Shown: piece by piece, positions 1 through 6,088 of the stretch | How positions within the stretch are numbered: the stretch's first letter is position 1 | Layout: the number at the start of each line of letters is the position of its first letter | Origin: Treponema sp. UBA4326 | GTDB taxonomy: Bacteria > Spirochaetota > Spirochaetia > Treponematales > Treponemataceae | Length of the DNA: 11,188 nucleotides | Reading direction: 5' to 3' | Assembly: GCA_002393835.1 (NCBI GenBank) | Contig: DGTW01000353.1 | Coordinates: 1 to 11,188 of the forward strand | Position numbers and translations under genes: made by a program | The notes under the pieces: model-generated | The model's database searches: none | What the model saw: the letters and a program-made list of their open reading frames with translations, nothing else | Told to the model about the DNA's origin: nothing

Positions 1-516
1 TCCGATTCGCTCCCGCTCGTCTTCCCAGTTCTGGATGTCCTCCAAAATCAGGAATTTGAATTTCCCCACGTTCGCTTTTTCTGCCCAGAGTTTTGCTTCC
101 CGCCAGTAATAAAGGCCTGCCTCGTAGCATGTCTTTGCCTTGTTTAAGTTTTCTATGTAAGCGTCCCTCCAGGGGGCATCGTAAAAGTGGGCTACCTGCT
201 TGTCGTAGTTCCGCCCCAGCCTCATGTGCTGCTCAATCAGCTTGAGATTTATATGCATCATAAAGAGATAGCGGTACTTTTCCCAGTCGTTTTCATCGTT
301 GATTTTGACCGGCGCATAAAGGGGATTGCAGAAATCGGCTTGCACTGCTTTTTCAAGCCAGTAAATGTTCTCGATGCAGTCGTCCGGGTACTGCTGGTAG
401 TGTACATGAAAGAGCTTGAAGTAGTCTTCCTTGTATTTGACCATGTAAGAAAAACCCGGCAAGGCAGAGAAAATCATTATAAAGAGCGCGAAAATTGCGG
501 CAAAAATCTTTTTCAT
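1..516 (-). CDS. Secreted TPR-like protein of unknown function (5' part, runs off the left edge)
   Basis: Reading the minus strand from an ATG at 516 gives 172 codons without a stop, in frame to base 1, so the gene continues beyond the window. The N-terminus (MKKIFAAIFALFIMIFSALP, then GFS-Y) is a classic signal peptide with two lysines, a hydrophobic core and likely cleavage near residue 23. No lipobox cysteine is visible, so I expect a soluble periplasmic or surface protein. The mature part is very rich in Tyr and Trp. It contains helical, TPR-like stretches around residues 43-70 (ending in LEKAVQADFCNPLYA) and 125-152 (AKTCYEAGLYYWREAKLWAE). I do not recognise a named family; treponemes carry similar conserved hypothetical proteins near this locus as far as I recall. 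The start has no clear Shine-Dalgarno sequence: AAGAG lies directly against the ATG. It is co-directional with tmk but separated by 300 repeat-filled bases, so it probably has its own promoter. Confidence is high that it is coding and low on function. Confidence 0.85.
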   Translation of the reverse strand, partial: MKKIFAAIFALFIMIFSALPGFSYMVKYKEDYFKLFHVHYQQYPDDCIENIYWLEKAVQADFCNPLYAPVKINDENDWEKYRYLFMMHINLKLIEQHMRLGRNYDKQVAHFYDAPWRDAYIENLNKAKTCYEAGLYYWREAKLWAEKANVGKFKFLILEDIQNWEDERERIG

Positions 517-533
517 CTCTTAGAATATCGGCA
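517..533 (-). promoter_or_regulatory. GCCGATAT element abutting the left-end gene (sigma-28-like -10 candidate)
   Basis: On the minus strand this reads TGCCGATATTCTAAGAG and is followed immediately by the ATG at 516. It matches the element upstream of tamB (1569-1585) at 15 of 17 positions in the same orientation relative to the gene. The core GCCGATAT resembles the sigma-28 (FliA) -10 consensus GCCGATAA. A weak -35-like TTCAGTTT lies 12 bases upstream, inside the heptad repeat. If it acts as a -10 box, transcription would start at or next to the ATG, giving a leaderless or nearly leaderless message, consistent with the missing Shine-Dalgarno. The sequence match is observed; the promoter role is inferred. 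Confidence 0.35.
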
Positions 534-535
534 GG

Positions 536-605
536 GAAAACTGAAAACTGAAAACGGAAAGTTGAAAGTTGAAAGTTGAAAACGGAAAATTGAAAACTAA
601 AAATT
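536..605. repeat. Heptanucleotide tandem repeat, ten units of GAAAxxx
   Basis: Ten consecutive 7-base units can be laid out with no gaps: GAAAACT twice, GAAAACG, GAAAGTT three times, GAAAACG, GAAAATT, GAAAACT, and a last imperfect AAAAATT. The plus strand is almost pure purine in the first four positions of each unit. Unit variants are limited to the last three bases, plus the first base of the final unit. The array sits 20 bases upstream of the left-end gene's ATG, so it occupies that gene's presumed promoter region. Short open frames through it in either direction are products of the repeat. Confidence 0.85.
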
Positions 606-697
606 CCTCACGGAGATTTGAAGAGCACAGAGGAGTGGGGAAGGCGTAAGATTTTCGTTTTCCTGATGCTCTCTGTTCCCTCTGTGTCTCTGTGAGG
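606..697. repeat. Imperfect inverted repeat formed by opposed CACAGAG elements
   Basis: CCTCAC at 606-611 is complementary to GTGAGG at 692-697, and CACAGAGG at 626-633 to CCTCTGTG at 679-686. The left arm has 14 unpaired bases between its two paired blocks, the right arm 5, and the central loop is 45 bases. It arises because a degenerate copy of the CACAGAG-type repeat lies in the opposite orientation to the copy at 671-706. It could fold in either transcript between tmk and the next gene, but it is not a typical terminator. Confidence 0.5.
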
Positions 698-706
698 TTT
701 TTCCTA
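671..706. repeat. CTCTGTTCCCTCTGTG direct repeat, copy 1
   Basis: This 36-base block begins CTCTGTTCCCTCTGTGTC and continues TCTGTGAGG, then TTTTTCCTA. It aligns with 783-819 nearly base for base, apart from two single-base gaps and one or two substitutions. Such CTCTGTGTC-type intergenic sequence (reverse: GACACAGAG) is common in the spacers of various bacteria as I recall it; no mobile or coding function is evident. Confidence 0.75.
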
Positions 707-782
707 TGGGAAACTTCACACCTAAAACTTGCTGTTTTCAAAGGACGAGTTTGAGATGTAAAACTTGATATATCATAAATAT

Positions 783-819
783 CTCTGTTCCCTCTGTGTC
801 CTCTGTGAGTGTTTTCCTA
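783..819. repeat. CTCTGTTCCCTCTGTG direct repeat, copy 2, running into the tmk stop codon
   Basis: The second copy begins CTCTGTTCCCTCTGTGTC at 783 and ends in TTTTCCTA at 819. Its last three bases (CTA, 817-819) are the complement of the tmk TAG stop. The repeat therefore starts exactly at the 3' end of the tmk reading frame, which suggests that it supplied, or was inserted at, the present stop codon. Confidence 0.75.
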
Positions 820-1437
820 CTTTCTTTTTGCCAGCTCCTCATTAATTATACAGCTGATTTCTTCGATGGGGCGGCTTGCGTCCAGCCTTATGATTTTCAT
901 GCCTGTATTCATCTTTTCGTATTCGTTGATGACCGCCCTGTAGCGCCCGGCCGTGGCCTTCTGAAAGTCCAGCTTTTCGTAAATCTCTGTCTCACCCCGG
1001 CCAAGGACCCGCTTCAGTGAGATTTCCGGGTTTATGTCGAAGAAAAAGAGAATCTCGGGCAAAGGAAAGCTTTCGTTGAGCCTTCTGGGAAGCTCGTCTC
1101 CGCAGGTTACGCTCTGGTAGGTCAGGCTTGAGAATAAATAGCGGTCGCTGACGACAATTTTGCCGCTTTCAGCCTGAGCGACGACACCGCAGTTGCTTCC
1201 GCCCTTTCCGTAAAGGTGCTCGTTTCTGTCCGCGGCGAAGAGAAAAGCGCTTGTGCGCGGGTCCAGCTCCACATCTCCCTTGAGCATTCTGCGAAGGAAT
1301 TTGCCGGTCTCGCTGTCAGTCGGCTCGGTCGTGAAAAAGAATCTGTCTGCATCCGGCCTTTTTTTCAGCATATTGATTTGGGTGCTTGTTCCGGCACCGT
1401 CTATTCCCTCAAAGACAATAAAATTTTTTAAAATCAT
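817..1437 (-). CDS. tmk: Thymidylate kinase (dTMP kinase)
   Basis: The product phosphorylates dTMP to dTDP with ATP, an essential step of dTTP supply in the cytoplasm. The 206-residue length is normal for the family (E. coli about 213). Visible motifs are the P-loop region FEGIDGAGTSTQ (residues 9-20), TEPTDSETGKFLRRML (in place of the usual TREPGGT segment), the SDRYLFSSLTYQS dTMP-binding motif in the middle, FFFDINPEISLKRVLGRGETE as the strand and LID region, and a C-terminal helix ending LAKRK. Two positions are unusual: the Walker A lysine (GxxxxGK[S/T]) is Thr17, and the Arg of TREP is Thr. I chose the ATG at 1437 because AGGAAG stands four bases upstream and the fold starts at once (MILKNFIVFEG). 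The same frame stays open upstream to 1545, but that extension runs through repeat sequence. It is transcribed divergently from tamB. Identity is firm; the P-loop change deserves comparison with relatives. Confidence 0.93.
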   Translation of the reverse strand: MILKNFIVFEGIDGAGTSTQINMLKKRPDADRFFFTTEPTDSETGKFLRRMLKGDVELDPRTSAFLFAADRNEHLYGKGGSNCGVVAQAESGKIVVSDRYLFSSLTYQSVTCGDELPRRLNESFPLPEILFFFDINPEISLKRVLGRGETEIYEKLDFQKATAGRYRAVINEYEKMNTGMKIIRLDASRPIEEISCIINEELAKRK

Positions 1438-1441
1438 AATA

Positions 1442-1447
1442 CTTCCT
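1442..1447 (-). promoter_or_regulatory. Ribosome-binding site of tmk
   Basis: The minus strand reads AGGAAG followed by TATT and the ATG at 1437. This strong Shine-Dalgarno match at normal spacing decides the start in favour of 1437 over the upstream in-frame ATGs at 1458 and 1545. Confidence 0.7.
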
Positions 1448-1460
1448 GCCAAAATCATGG

Positions 1461-1487
1461 ACAGATTAGCACAGATTAAGCAGATTA
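1461..1487. repeat. CAGATTA triple repeat in the tmk leader
   Basis: CAGATTA occurs at 1462-1468, 1472-1478 and 1481-1487, spaced 10 and 9 bases apart, within ACAGATTAGCACAGATTAAG and the bases that follow. A related AATCTG in the opposite orientation lies at 1588-1593 near tamB. Degenerate CACAGATTA strings of this type occur in the spacers of many bacteria as I recall. It lies in the untranslated leader or promoter of tmk. Confidence 0.6.
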
Positions 1488-1489
1488 TA
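1484..1489 (-). promoter_or_regulatory. Possible -10 box of tmk
   Basis: The minus strand has a perfect TATAAT 46 bases upstream of the tmk ATG. At the expected -35 distance there is only an A-run, so this rests on the -10 hexamer alone in AT-rich DNA and overlaps the CAGATTA repeat. Confidence 0.25.
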
Positions 1490-1538
1490 AATATAGTTAC
1501 CGAAAGTTTTTTTTGATTGTTTTCTAAATGATTTGTGA

Positions 1539-1567
1539 TTGCCAATTTCTAATTGCTACTTTAATAT
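1539..1567 (+). promoter_or_regulatory. Candidate housekeeping promoter for the tamB-bamA-ompH-mutS operon
   Basis: TTGCCA at 1539-1544 matches the -35 consensus TTGACA at 5 of 6 positions. A 17-base spacer leads to TAATAT at 1562-1567, which matches TATAAT at 4 of 6. Transcription would begin around 1574, leaving a leader of about 30 bases. The sigma-28-like GCCGATAT element overlaps the presumed start site, so the two are competing readings of the same stretch, or two alternative promoters. Confidence 0.4.
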
Positions 1568-1568
1568 A

Positions 1569-1585
1569 TGCCGATATTAGAAGAG
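1569..1585 (+). promoter_or_regulatory. GCCGATAT element upstream of tamB (sigma-28-like -10 candidate)
   Basis: TGCCGATATTAGAAGAG lies 20 bases before the tamB ATG and matches the element in front of the left-end gene (517-533, minus strand) at 15 of 17 bases in the same relative orientation. GCCGATAT is close to the FliA -10 consensus. The possible -35 partner (TAATTGCT, 1550-1557, 12 bases upstream) is a poor match to TAAAGTTT. The element could equally be a regulator-binding site. Confidence 0.35.
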
Positions 1586-1604
1586 TAAATCTGTCGAATT
1601 TTTT

Positions 1605-4600
1605 ATGAAGTCCAAAATTTTTGGCGTAGGCCTGGGAAGCACTATTTTCATTTTTCTCCTGATTGCAACACTTGCGCTGGTTCGCCCGGTCTATCTTCGT
1701 ATCATGGATTCCCTGTCTCAGCTTGAAAAAAATCTGACGGAAGAACTTGAGGAAAAAACTGGACTCGCATTCTCCTATCAGTCCCTTTCACCCTCGATTT
1801 TCATTGGCGTGAATTTCCGCAACATCTCGATTTTTGATGCCGAGAGCAAAAGCAAGGTAATCGGAATAAAACGCGCCCATCTCAGCTACAATGTAATGGG
1901 CTTTTTCTCAAAAAATCCTTCCGTAGCCCTTGATGAGCTCGTGCTCAATGGTCTCAGCATTGAATATGATGCTCTTCAAGACACCCGCTTCAATTCCAAA
2001 ATCAAAGAATTTCTCTCATCAGGTGAAAAAGAATCCCAGGCAAAAGAAGAGAAGGGGGGAAAGTCTGGCTCGAAAAAATTTACGCTGGCCGGAAAGAAAT
2101 TTGATATTCCCCTTGATGTCCTGGTTAAAAATTTGTCGGTTCATTATTCCGACAAGATGAATGACATTCTTTTTACTCTCAGCTCTATGAAAGTCTCGGA
2201 TTTTGACTTGCTAAAGGCCGTCGAGCTTGATACCACTGGAAAAATAAGCTACAGGACTGGCCTCGTAAAGACAGACGGCAAGTGGACTTCTTTCGCAAGC
2301 AATTTTTCTGTATCGGGCAAGGTATACCCGAATTTTGAGGGAAGTTCCGTTCTCCTGAGCCTGTCTTCTGGCGGCGGGGCTGATTATTCAATTTCCCGCC
2401 TGGACATGCTGGTGAACTATGCTAAGGAAAAGCTTGAGGTTCGCACAATGCGCACGGTTCTTCCTTTCTCTCTCTTCGCAAGCTATGATTTTACGGAGGA
2501 CGGTTTTGCCATTTCAGGGGATTTTGATAAATTCAATCCCTTAAAGTTCGTTTCAATCCGAAAAAAGCCTTCGATAATCAAAAAAATCGACGGAAGCCTT
2601 CTTTCTGGCTCTGTATCAGGAAAATTCATTCCGGGAAGCCTGACCTACAGCTCTGACCTCACCATTGGCCTCAGTCCGAAACTCTTGGGCTCGGCCCTGG
2701 ACATAAGGCTTTTTTGCGACGGAAACCAAAAACTCGTGAACCTTAAGACGATCTCTGCAAAAGGCTCTTTTGTCGATGCGGATTTCAGCGGAAGTTTTGA
2801 CATCAAGAAAATGCAGCCGTCGGGACTTTTGACCCTTAATTACTTCATGCTGAAAAACGGGGGAATAATCACCACGGAAATGTTCGTTGATCCCTATCGT
2901 AACGGATTCAACTGCGTTGCCCCCCAGCTTTTCTTCAACGAAAAAAGCTTCACGGGTCTCCAGTTTACGGCCCTGCCTGGAAATAATTCCCTTGACTTTC
3001 AGTTCGAGCTGCTTGATTTTGCCCATGCAGATTATGAGGAAATAGGCCGGCTTAAGATTGACGGAAGTTTTTTGACGGGAAAGGAGAAATTCATTCAGGC
3101 AAACCTGTCTCTCTCCAACATTTTTGCGGACAGCATTGCGGATACGGTGGCTTTCTTCATGCCGGCCGAAAAGTCTCAGATGATAAAGGGAATCTCTGAA
3201 AAACTGAGGCCTTATATTTTTACCACGGATGTATTTTTTTCCAGCAATCTTAAGGATTTCTCCGTGAATGCTCCTTACTGTCTTTTTGCTAACACCGAGC
3301 AGGATCGGCAAATCGTAAGCTTTGCCCTTGACGGCTCAAAGGAGACCCTGCAGCTCACTGATTTTGATTTGATTTTTGGCAAGCAATCCGCGCACGCCCA
3401 GACATCGATTGAATTTGCGGACAGTCTGAGGGAATTTTCCTTTACCAGCGAGCTGACGGTAAATTCTGTTCCCTACAACTTCTTCGGAAATGTCAGCCCG
3501 AATTGGATTTCAATTTCCGGGGACTATAATTTTGATGCCACAATCTCCATGTACAAACAAATTGGAGCGACCGTGCAGTTCAGCCAGCTTCCTTTCAGCG
3601 TCGGAAAATTCGTTTTCTCGGCTTCTGCAAGCTCAATCCTTCATTTTGATGCTGAAAGCGGCTTTGAGGCTGATATTGTCAGCTTTGAGCTGGAGGAGCC
3701 ATCCTCATATTTGCAGTTTGATCCCCATCTTGCCATGTCAGGCAACTTGACCAAGTATGGCTTCGTCCTCAATTCCCTTGCTTATTCTGATTCTGTCTCT
3801 TCCCTCGACGGAAATGGAAGCATTGTCTGGAATATGAACGGAAATATTTTTGATTCCATACACGCTTCCCTGATTGCAGAAAGCCCCATCTCAACGGAAA
3901 AAATCTCTGTAAATGCGGATTTGTCGAATCCGTCCCAGCTGCCTTTTTCTGCGGAAAGCCTGAAGAATGATTTTTATGTATCGATGGAGGCAAAGGTTAC
4001 TTCATTCCCGTCTGCCCGGCTCCTCTCCCTGCAAAACCCGGAGAATACAATTTCTGCTGATTTTACGGCCAGCGGAACTATAAGCAATCCTTTTGTCTCC
4101 ATGCAGCTTCACAGCTCATCAATCCTGCTTTACGGCTATCCGCTTTCAGCCAGCGGCTCTTTCTCCCTCGACGATACCGGCATTCACATGGACGGCTTTA
4201 ATTTTGACTGGTCCCTTCTTACCGTCTCTGATGTTCACGCTTCTTTTGATCCGGCGACATTTTCTGGCTCGGCTGGAATGACAATCGATGCTGATTTAAT
4301 GGAAAAGACCCTTCATGCTCCCTTTGAGATTAAGCTGGAAGGCTCAAGGCCGGCAAAAAAATTCGCCCTGCCTGAATATTATTCCGTCACTTTAAGCTCA
4401 AAGGAGGTTTCTGGCGATTTCATAAAGAGCGATTTCCCGCTGAAAATCATGGTCATGCACAGTCCCGGTCACTATGACATCGTGACTGATGTGGAAAACG
4501 GCTTTAAGGCAAGCTACACTGACGATGGACAAATAAGCGCCTCGGCAGGAAAGGGCAGCCCCATTCAGTTCAATCTTGACGGCTCCATCCGGCAAAACAG

Positions 4601-6068
4601 GCTCAACCTCAACCTCACCGGAATCCTTGCGGACATGCGATACATCTGCTCTGAGGTAGAGATTCCTTTCGTCAGCTTCAATTCTGGTCTTCTCACTGGT
4701 GCCATTCGTATTACGGGGCCTACAACTGATCCTGAGTACACCGGAGCCTTCAGCGTCGCTCATCCAAATTTCGTCATTCCTTTTATCTCCAAAAATTATC
4801 TTCATGCAGAAAAGGTAATAATGACTGTGGGGCAGGGGGAAGCAGTTGTTCCGCCTACTCTGGTAACATTGGGAAAAGGTCTTGCCACAGTAGAATATAG
4901 AATGGAATTCAACCGCTGGCTTCCGAATTCACTGGAGCTTGACATCAGCATTGACGAGAACAGAAAGGTTCCCCTTGATTTGTCTTTCCCCTTCATTCAT
5001 GCCAAGGGTATGGCCAGCGGGCACTTGAACCTGGCCTTCACGATTCCCCGGGACGTAAGCATTTCGGGCTTTGTAGTGGCCGACAACACTGATGTTGAGA
5101 TTGTTGCCACTCCTCTCCAGAATCAGTTTTCTATAGATAACATTCTCGCATCAGTTCCCTCGAAAAAACAGGGCAACATAAATGTGAACGTTGATTTCGA
5201 CATCATCGTTGGTCAGAAAGTCCAGCTTCTCTTCAACCCCTTCCTTCGCGGTGTAGTTGCGCCCGGAACACCGCTTTCGATTTACTTTGATTCCTATTCA
5301 GGAGATCTGGAATTCAAGAGCGATATTACCCTTCGCGGCGGTGAGATTGCCTGGCTCAACAGAAACTTCTACATGAAGGAAGGTCGGGTAATCTTCAATG
5401 AGACTCAGGACTCAATAGACCCTAAAATTACTGTAAGGGCAGAGACTCGCGAGCGGGATGCAAACGGCAATATGGTTACAATCATATTGTCAGCCAACAA
5501 CCAGCCGTTCAGCAGCTTTAACCCGACTTTCTCGTCAAATCCTGCGAAGTCGGAGCGTGAAATCATGCAGCTTTTAGGACAGGTAATTTCAGCTGACTCC
5601 AGCGGAGTTTCGGACATTCTTGGCTCAGGCGGTGATTTTTTCATTCAGTCTACTGTCATACGCCGTGTTGAGAATACATTGCGTGAATTGCTTAATTTTG
5701 ATATATTTTCCATTCGTACCAATGTCCTGCAGAATTCATTGAAGCTAAGTATGGAAGAAAATACTAAGAATAAACAGCTTACGGTAGGTAACTTTATCGA
5801 TAATTCGACTGTTTATATGGGTAAATACTTCGGAAGCTCAATTTATGTTGACTCCATGCTTCACTGGTCTTACGACGAAAACAAGATAAACAACGGAACG
5901 TCGGTCAACGGAATCATTTTCCAGCCGGAGTTTGGTTTTGAGATGACATCTCCGTTCGTAAACATTCGTCTTGGAGTCGCACCGGACATTGATTCGCTGC
6001 AGAAGGGACTTTTGAACACATGGGTTCCGTCAACATCAATGACGCTGTCCTGGAAGTTTGCTTTTTAA
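1605..6068 (+). CDS. tamB: TamB-family (DUF490) envelope biogenesis protein
   Basis: This is a very long protein (1487 residues; E. coli TamB about 1260). It has a single N-terminal signal anchor (residues about 8-27) and an AsmA-like first segment with EEKTGLAFSYQSLSPS. A Lys/Ser/Glu-rich linker follows (about 139-159), then more than 1000 residues of alternating beta-strand sequence typical of the hydrophobic-groove fold. The C-terminal TamB domain (about 1150-1487) includes LRGGEIAWLNRNFYMKEGRV near 1243, SEREIMQLLGQ near 1316-1326, and a final strand ending in WKFAF. Family members span the periplasm from the inner membrane and are implicated in barrel assembly and lipid transport to the outer membrane. 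In Borrelia, which lacks TamA, TamB has been reported to partner with BamA; bamA starts only 20 bases downstream here. The start is the first ATG after an in-frame stop at 1578 and is the only one that keeps the anchor, although no clear Shine-Dalgarno precedes it. Family assignment is firm; the exact role in this organism is inferred. Confidence 0.92.
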   Translation: MKSKIFGVGLGSTIFIFLLIATLALVRPVYLRIMDSLSQLEKNLTEELEEKTGLAFSYQSLSPSIFIGVNFRNISIFDAESKSKVIGIKRAHLSYNVMGFFSKNPSVALDELVLNGLSIEYDALQDTRFNSKIKEFLSSGEKESQAKEEKGGKSGSKKFTLAGKKFDIPLDVLVKNLSVHYSDKMNDILFTLSSMKVSDFDLLKAVELDTTGKISYRTGLVKTDGKWTSFASNFSVSGKVYPNFEGSSVLLSLSSGGGADYSISRLDMLVNYAKEKLEVRTMRTVLPFSLFASYDFTEDGFAISGDFDKFNPLKFVSIRKKPSIIKKIDGSLLSGSVSGKFIPGSLTYSSDLTIGLSPKLLGSALDIRLFCDGNQKLVNLKTISAKGSFVDADFSGSFDIKKMQPSGLLTLNYFMLKNGGIITTEMFVDPYRNGFNCVAPQLFFNEKSFTGLQFTALPGNNSLDFQFELLDFAHADYEEIGRLKIDGSFLTGKEKFIQANLSLSNIFADSIADTVAFFMPAEKSQMIKGISEKLRPYIFTTDVFFSSNLKDFSVNAPYCLFANTEQDRQIVSFALDGSKETLQLTDFDLIFGKQSAHAQTSIEFADSLREFSFTSELTVNSVPYNFFGNVSPNWISISGDYNFDATISMYKQIGATVQFSQLPFSVGKFVFSASASSILHFDAESGFEADIVSFELEEPSSYLQFDPHLAMSGNLTKYGFVLNSLAYSDSVSSLDGNGSIVWNMNGNIFDSIHASLIAESPISTEKISVNADLSNPSQLPFSAESLKNDFYVSMEAKVTSFPSARLLSLQNPENTISADFTASGTISNPFVSMQLHSSSILLYGYPLSASGSFSLDDTGIHMDGFNFDWSLLTVSDVHASFDPATFSGSAGMTIDADLMEKTLHAPFEIKLEGSRPAKKFALPEYYSVTLSSKEVSGDFIKSDFPLKIMVMHSPGHYDIVTDVENGFKASYTDDGQISASAGKGSPIQFNLDGSIRQNRLNLNLTGILADMRYICSEVEIPFVSFNSGLLTGAIRITGPTTDPEYTGAFSVAHPNFVIPFISKNYLHAEKVIMTVGQGEAVVPPTLVTLGKGLATVEYRMEFNRWLPNSLELDISIDENRKVPLDLSFPFIHAKGMASGHLNLAFTIPRDVSISGFVVADNTDVEIVATPLQNQFSIDNILASVPSKKQGNINVNVDFDIIVGQKVQLLFNPFLRGVVAPGTPLSIYFDSYSGDLEFKSDITLRGGEIAWLNRNFYMKEGRVIFNETQDSIDPKITVRAETRERDANGNMVTIILSANNQPFSSFNPTFSSNPAKSEREIMQLLGQVISADSSGVSDILGSGGDFFIQSTVIRRVENTLRELLNFDIFSIRTNVLQNSLKLSMEENTKNKQLTVGNFIDNSTVYMGKYFGSSIYVDSMLHWSYDENKINNGTSVNGIIFQPEFGFEMTSPFVNIRLGVAPDIDSLQKGLLNTWVPSTSMTLSWKFAF

Positions 6069-6077
6069 AAAATATTT

Positions 6078-6083
6078 GAGGGG
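6078..6083 (+). promoter_or_regulatory. Ribosome-binding site of bamA
   Basis: GAGGGG is followed by ATTAT and the ATG at 6089, a strong site with five-base spacing. The string GGGGATTATATG recurs unchanged before ompH, which supports both chosen starts. Confidence 0.75.
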
Positions 6084-6088
6084 ATTAT

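Larger units (their letters stand above)
517..816. other. 300-base repeat-filled spacer between tmk and the left-end gene
   Basis: No credible gene lies here. The spacer holds a GCCGATAT element next to the left-end gene, a 7-base tandem repeat, two direct copies and one inverted partial copy of a CACAGAG-type sequence, and a small imperfect hairpin around TTTCCTATGGGAAA (about 700-713). Bases 715-782 show nothing recognisable beyond AT-rich sequence. I see no classical terminator with a GC stem and T-run on either strand. Confidence 0.7.

Noticed and set aside
187-579. Plus-strand reading frame of 130 codons
   Set aside because: It lies opposite the left-end gene, whose minus-strand frame has a signal peptide and sensible composition, and its end runs into the heptad repeat.
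536-605. Possible CRISPR array
   Set aside because: Units are 7 bases with no unique spacers and no cas genes nearby; it is a simple tandem repeat.
697-714. Small hairpin GTTTTTCCTATGGGAAAC as a terminator of tmk
   Set aside because: The stem is short with a wobble and a bulge, and no T-run follows on the tmk strand, so a terminator call is not supported.
520-741. Minus-strand reading frame of 73 codons in the spacer
   Set aside because: Its C-terminal half is a translation of the 7-base tandem repeat (repeated F/S/N/Q) and it has no ribosome-binding site or family resemblance.
1438-1545. N-terminal extension of tmk starting at 1545
   Set aside because: The extra 36 residues run through CAGATTA repeats, are not part of the kinase fold, and the internal ATG at 1437 has a good AGGAAG site.
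1568-1588. Six-codon reading frame (MPILEE) before tamB
   Set aside because: No ribosome-binding site, very short, and it overlaps the GCCGATAT element; probably chance.
2616-3311. Long antisense frame of 231 codons inside tamB
   Set aside because: The sense frame is an unbroken TamB protein with family motifs; the antisense product is basic, lacks recognisable domains and looks like a codon-bias shadow. The same applies to 4398-4805.
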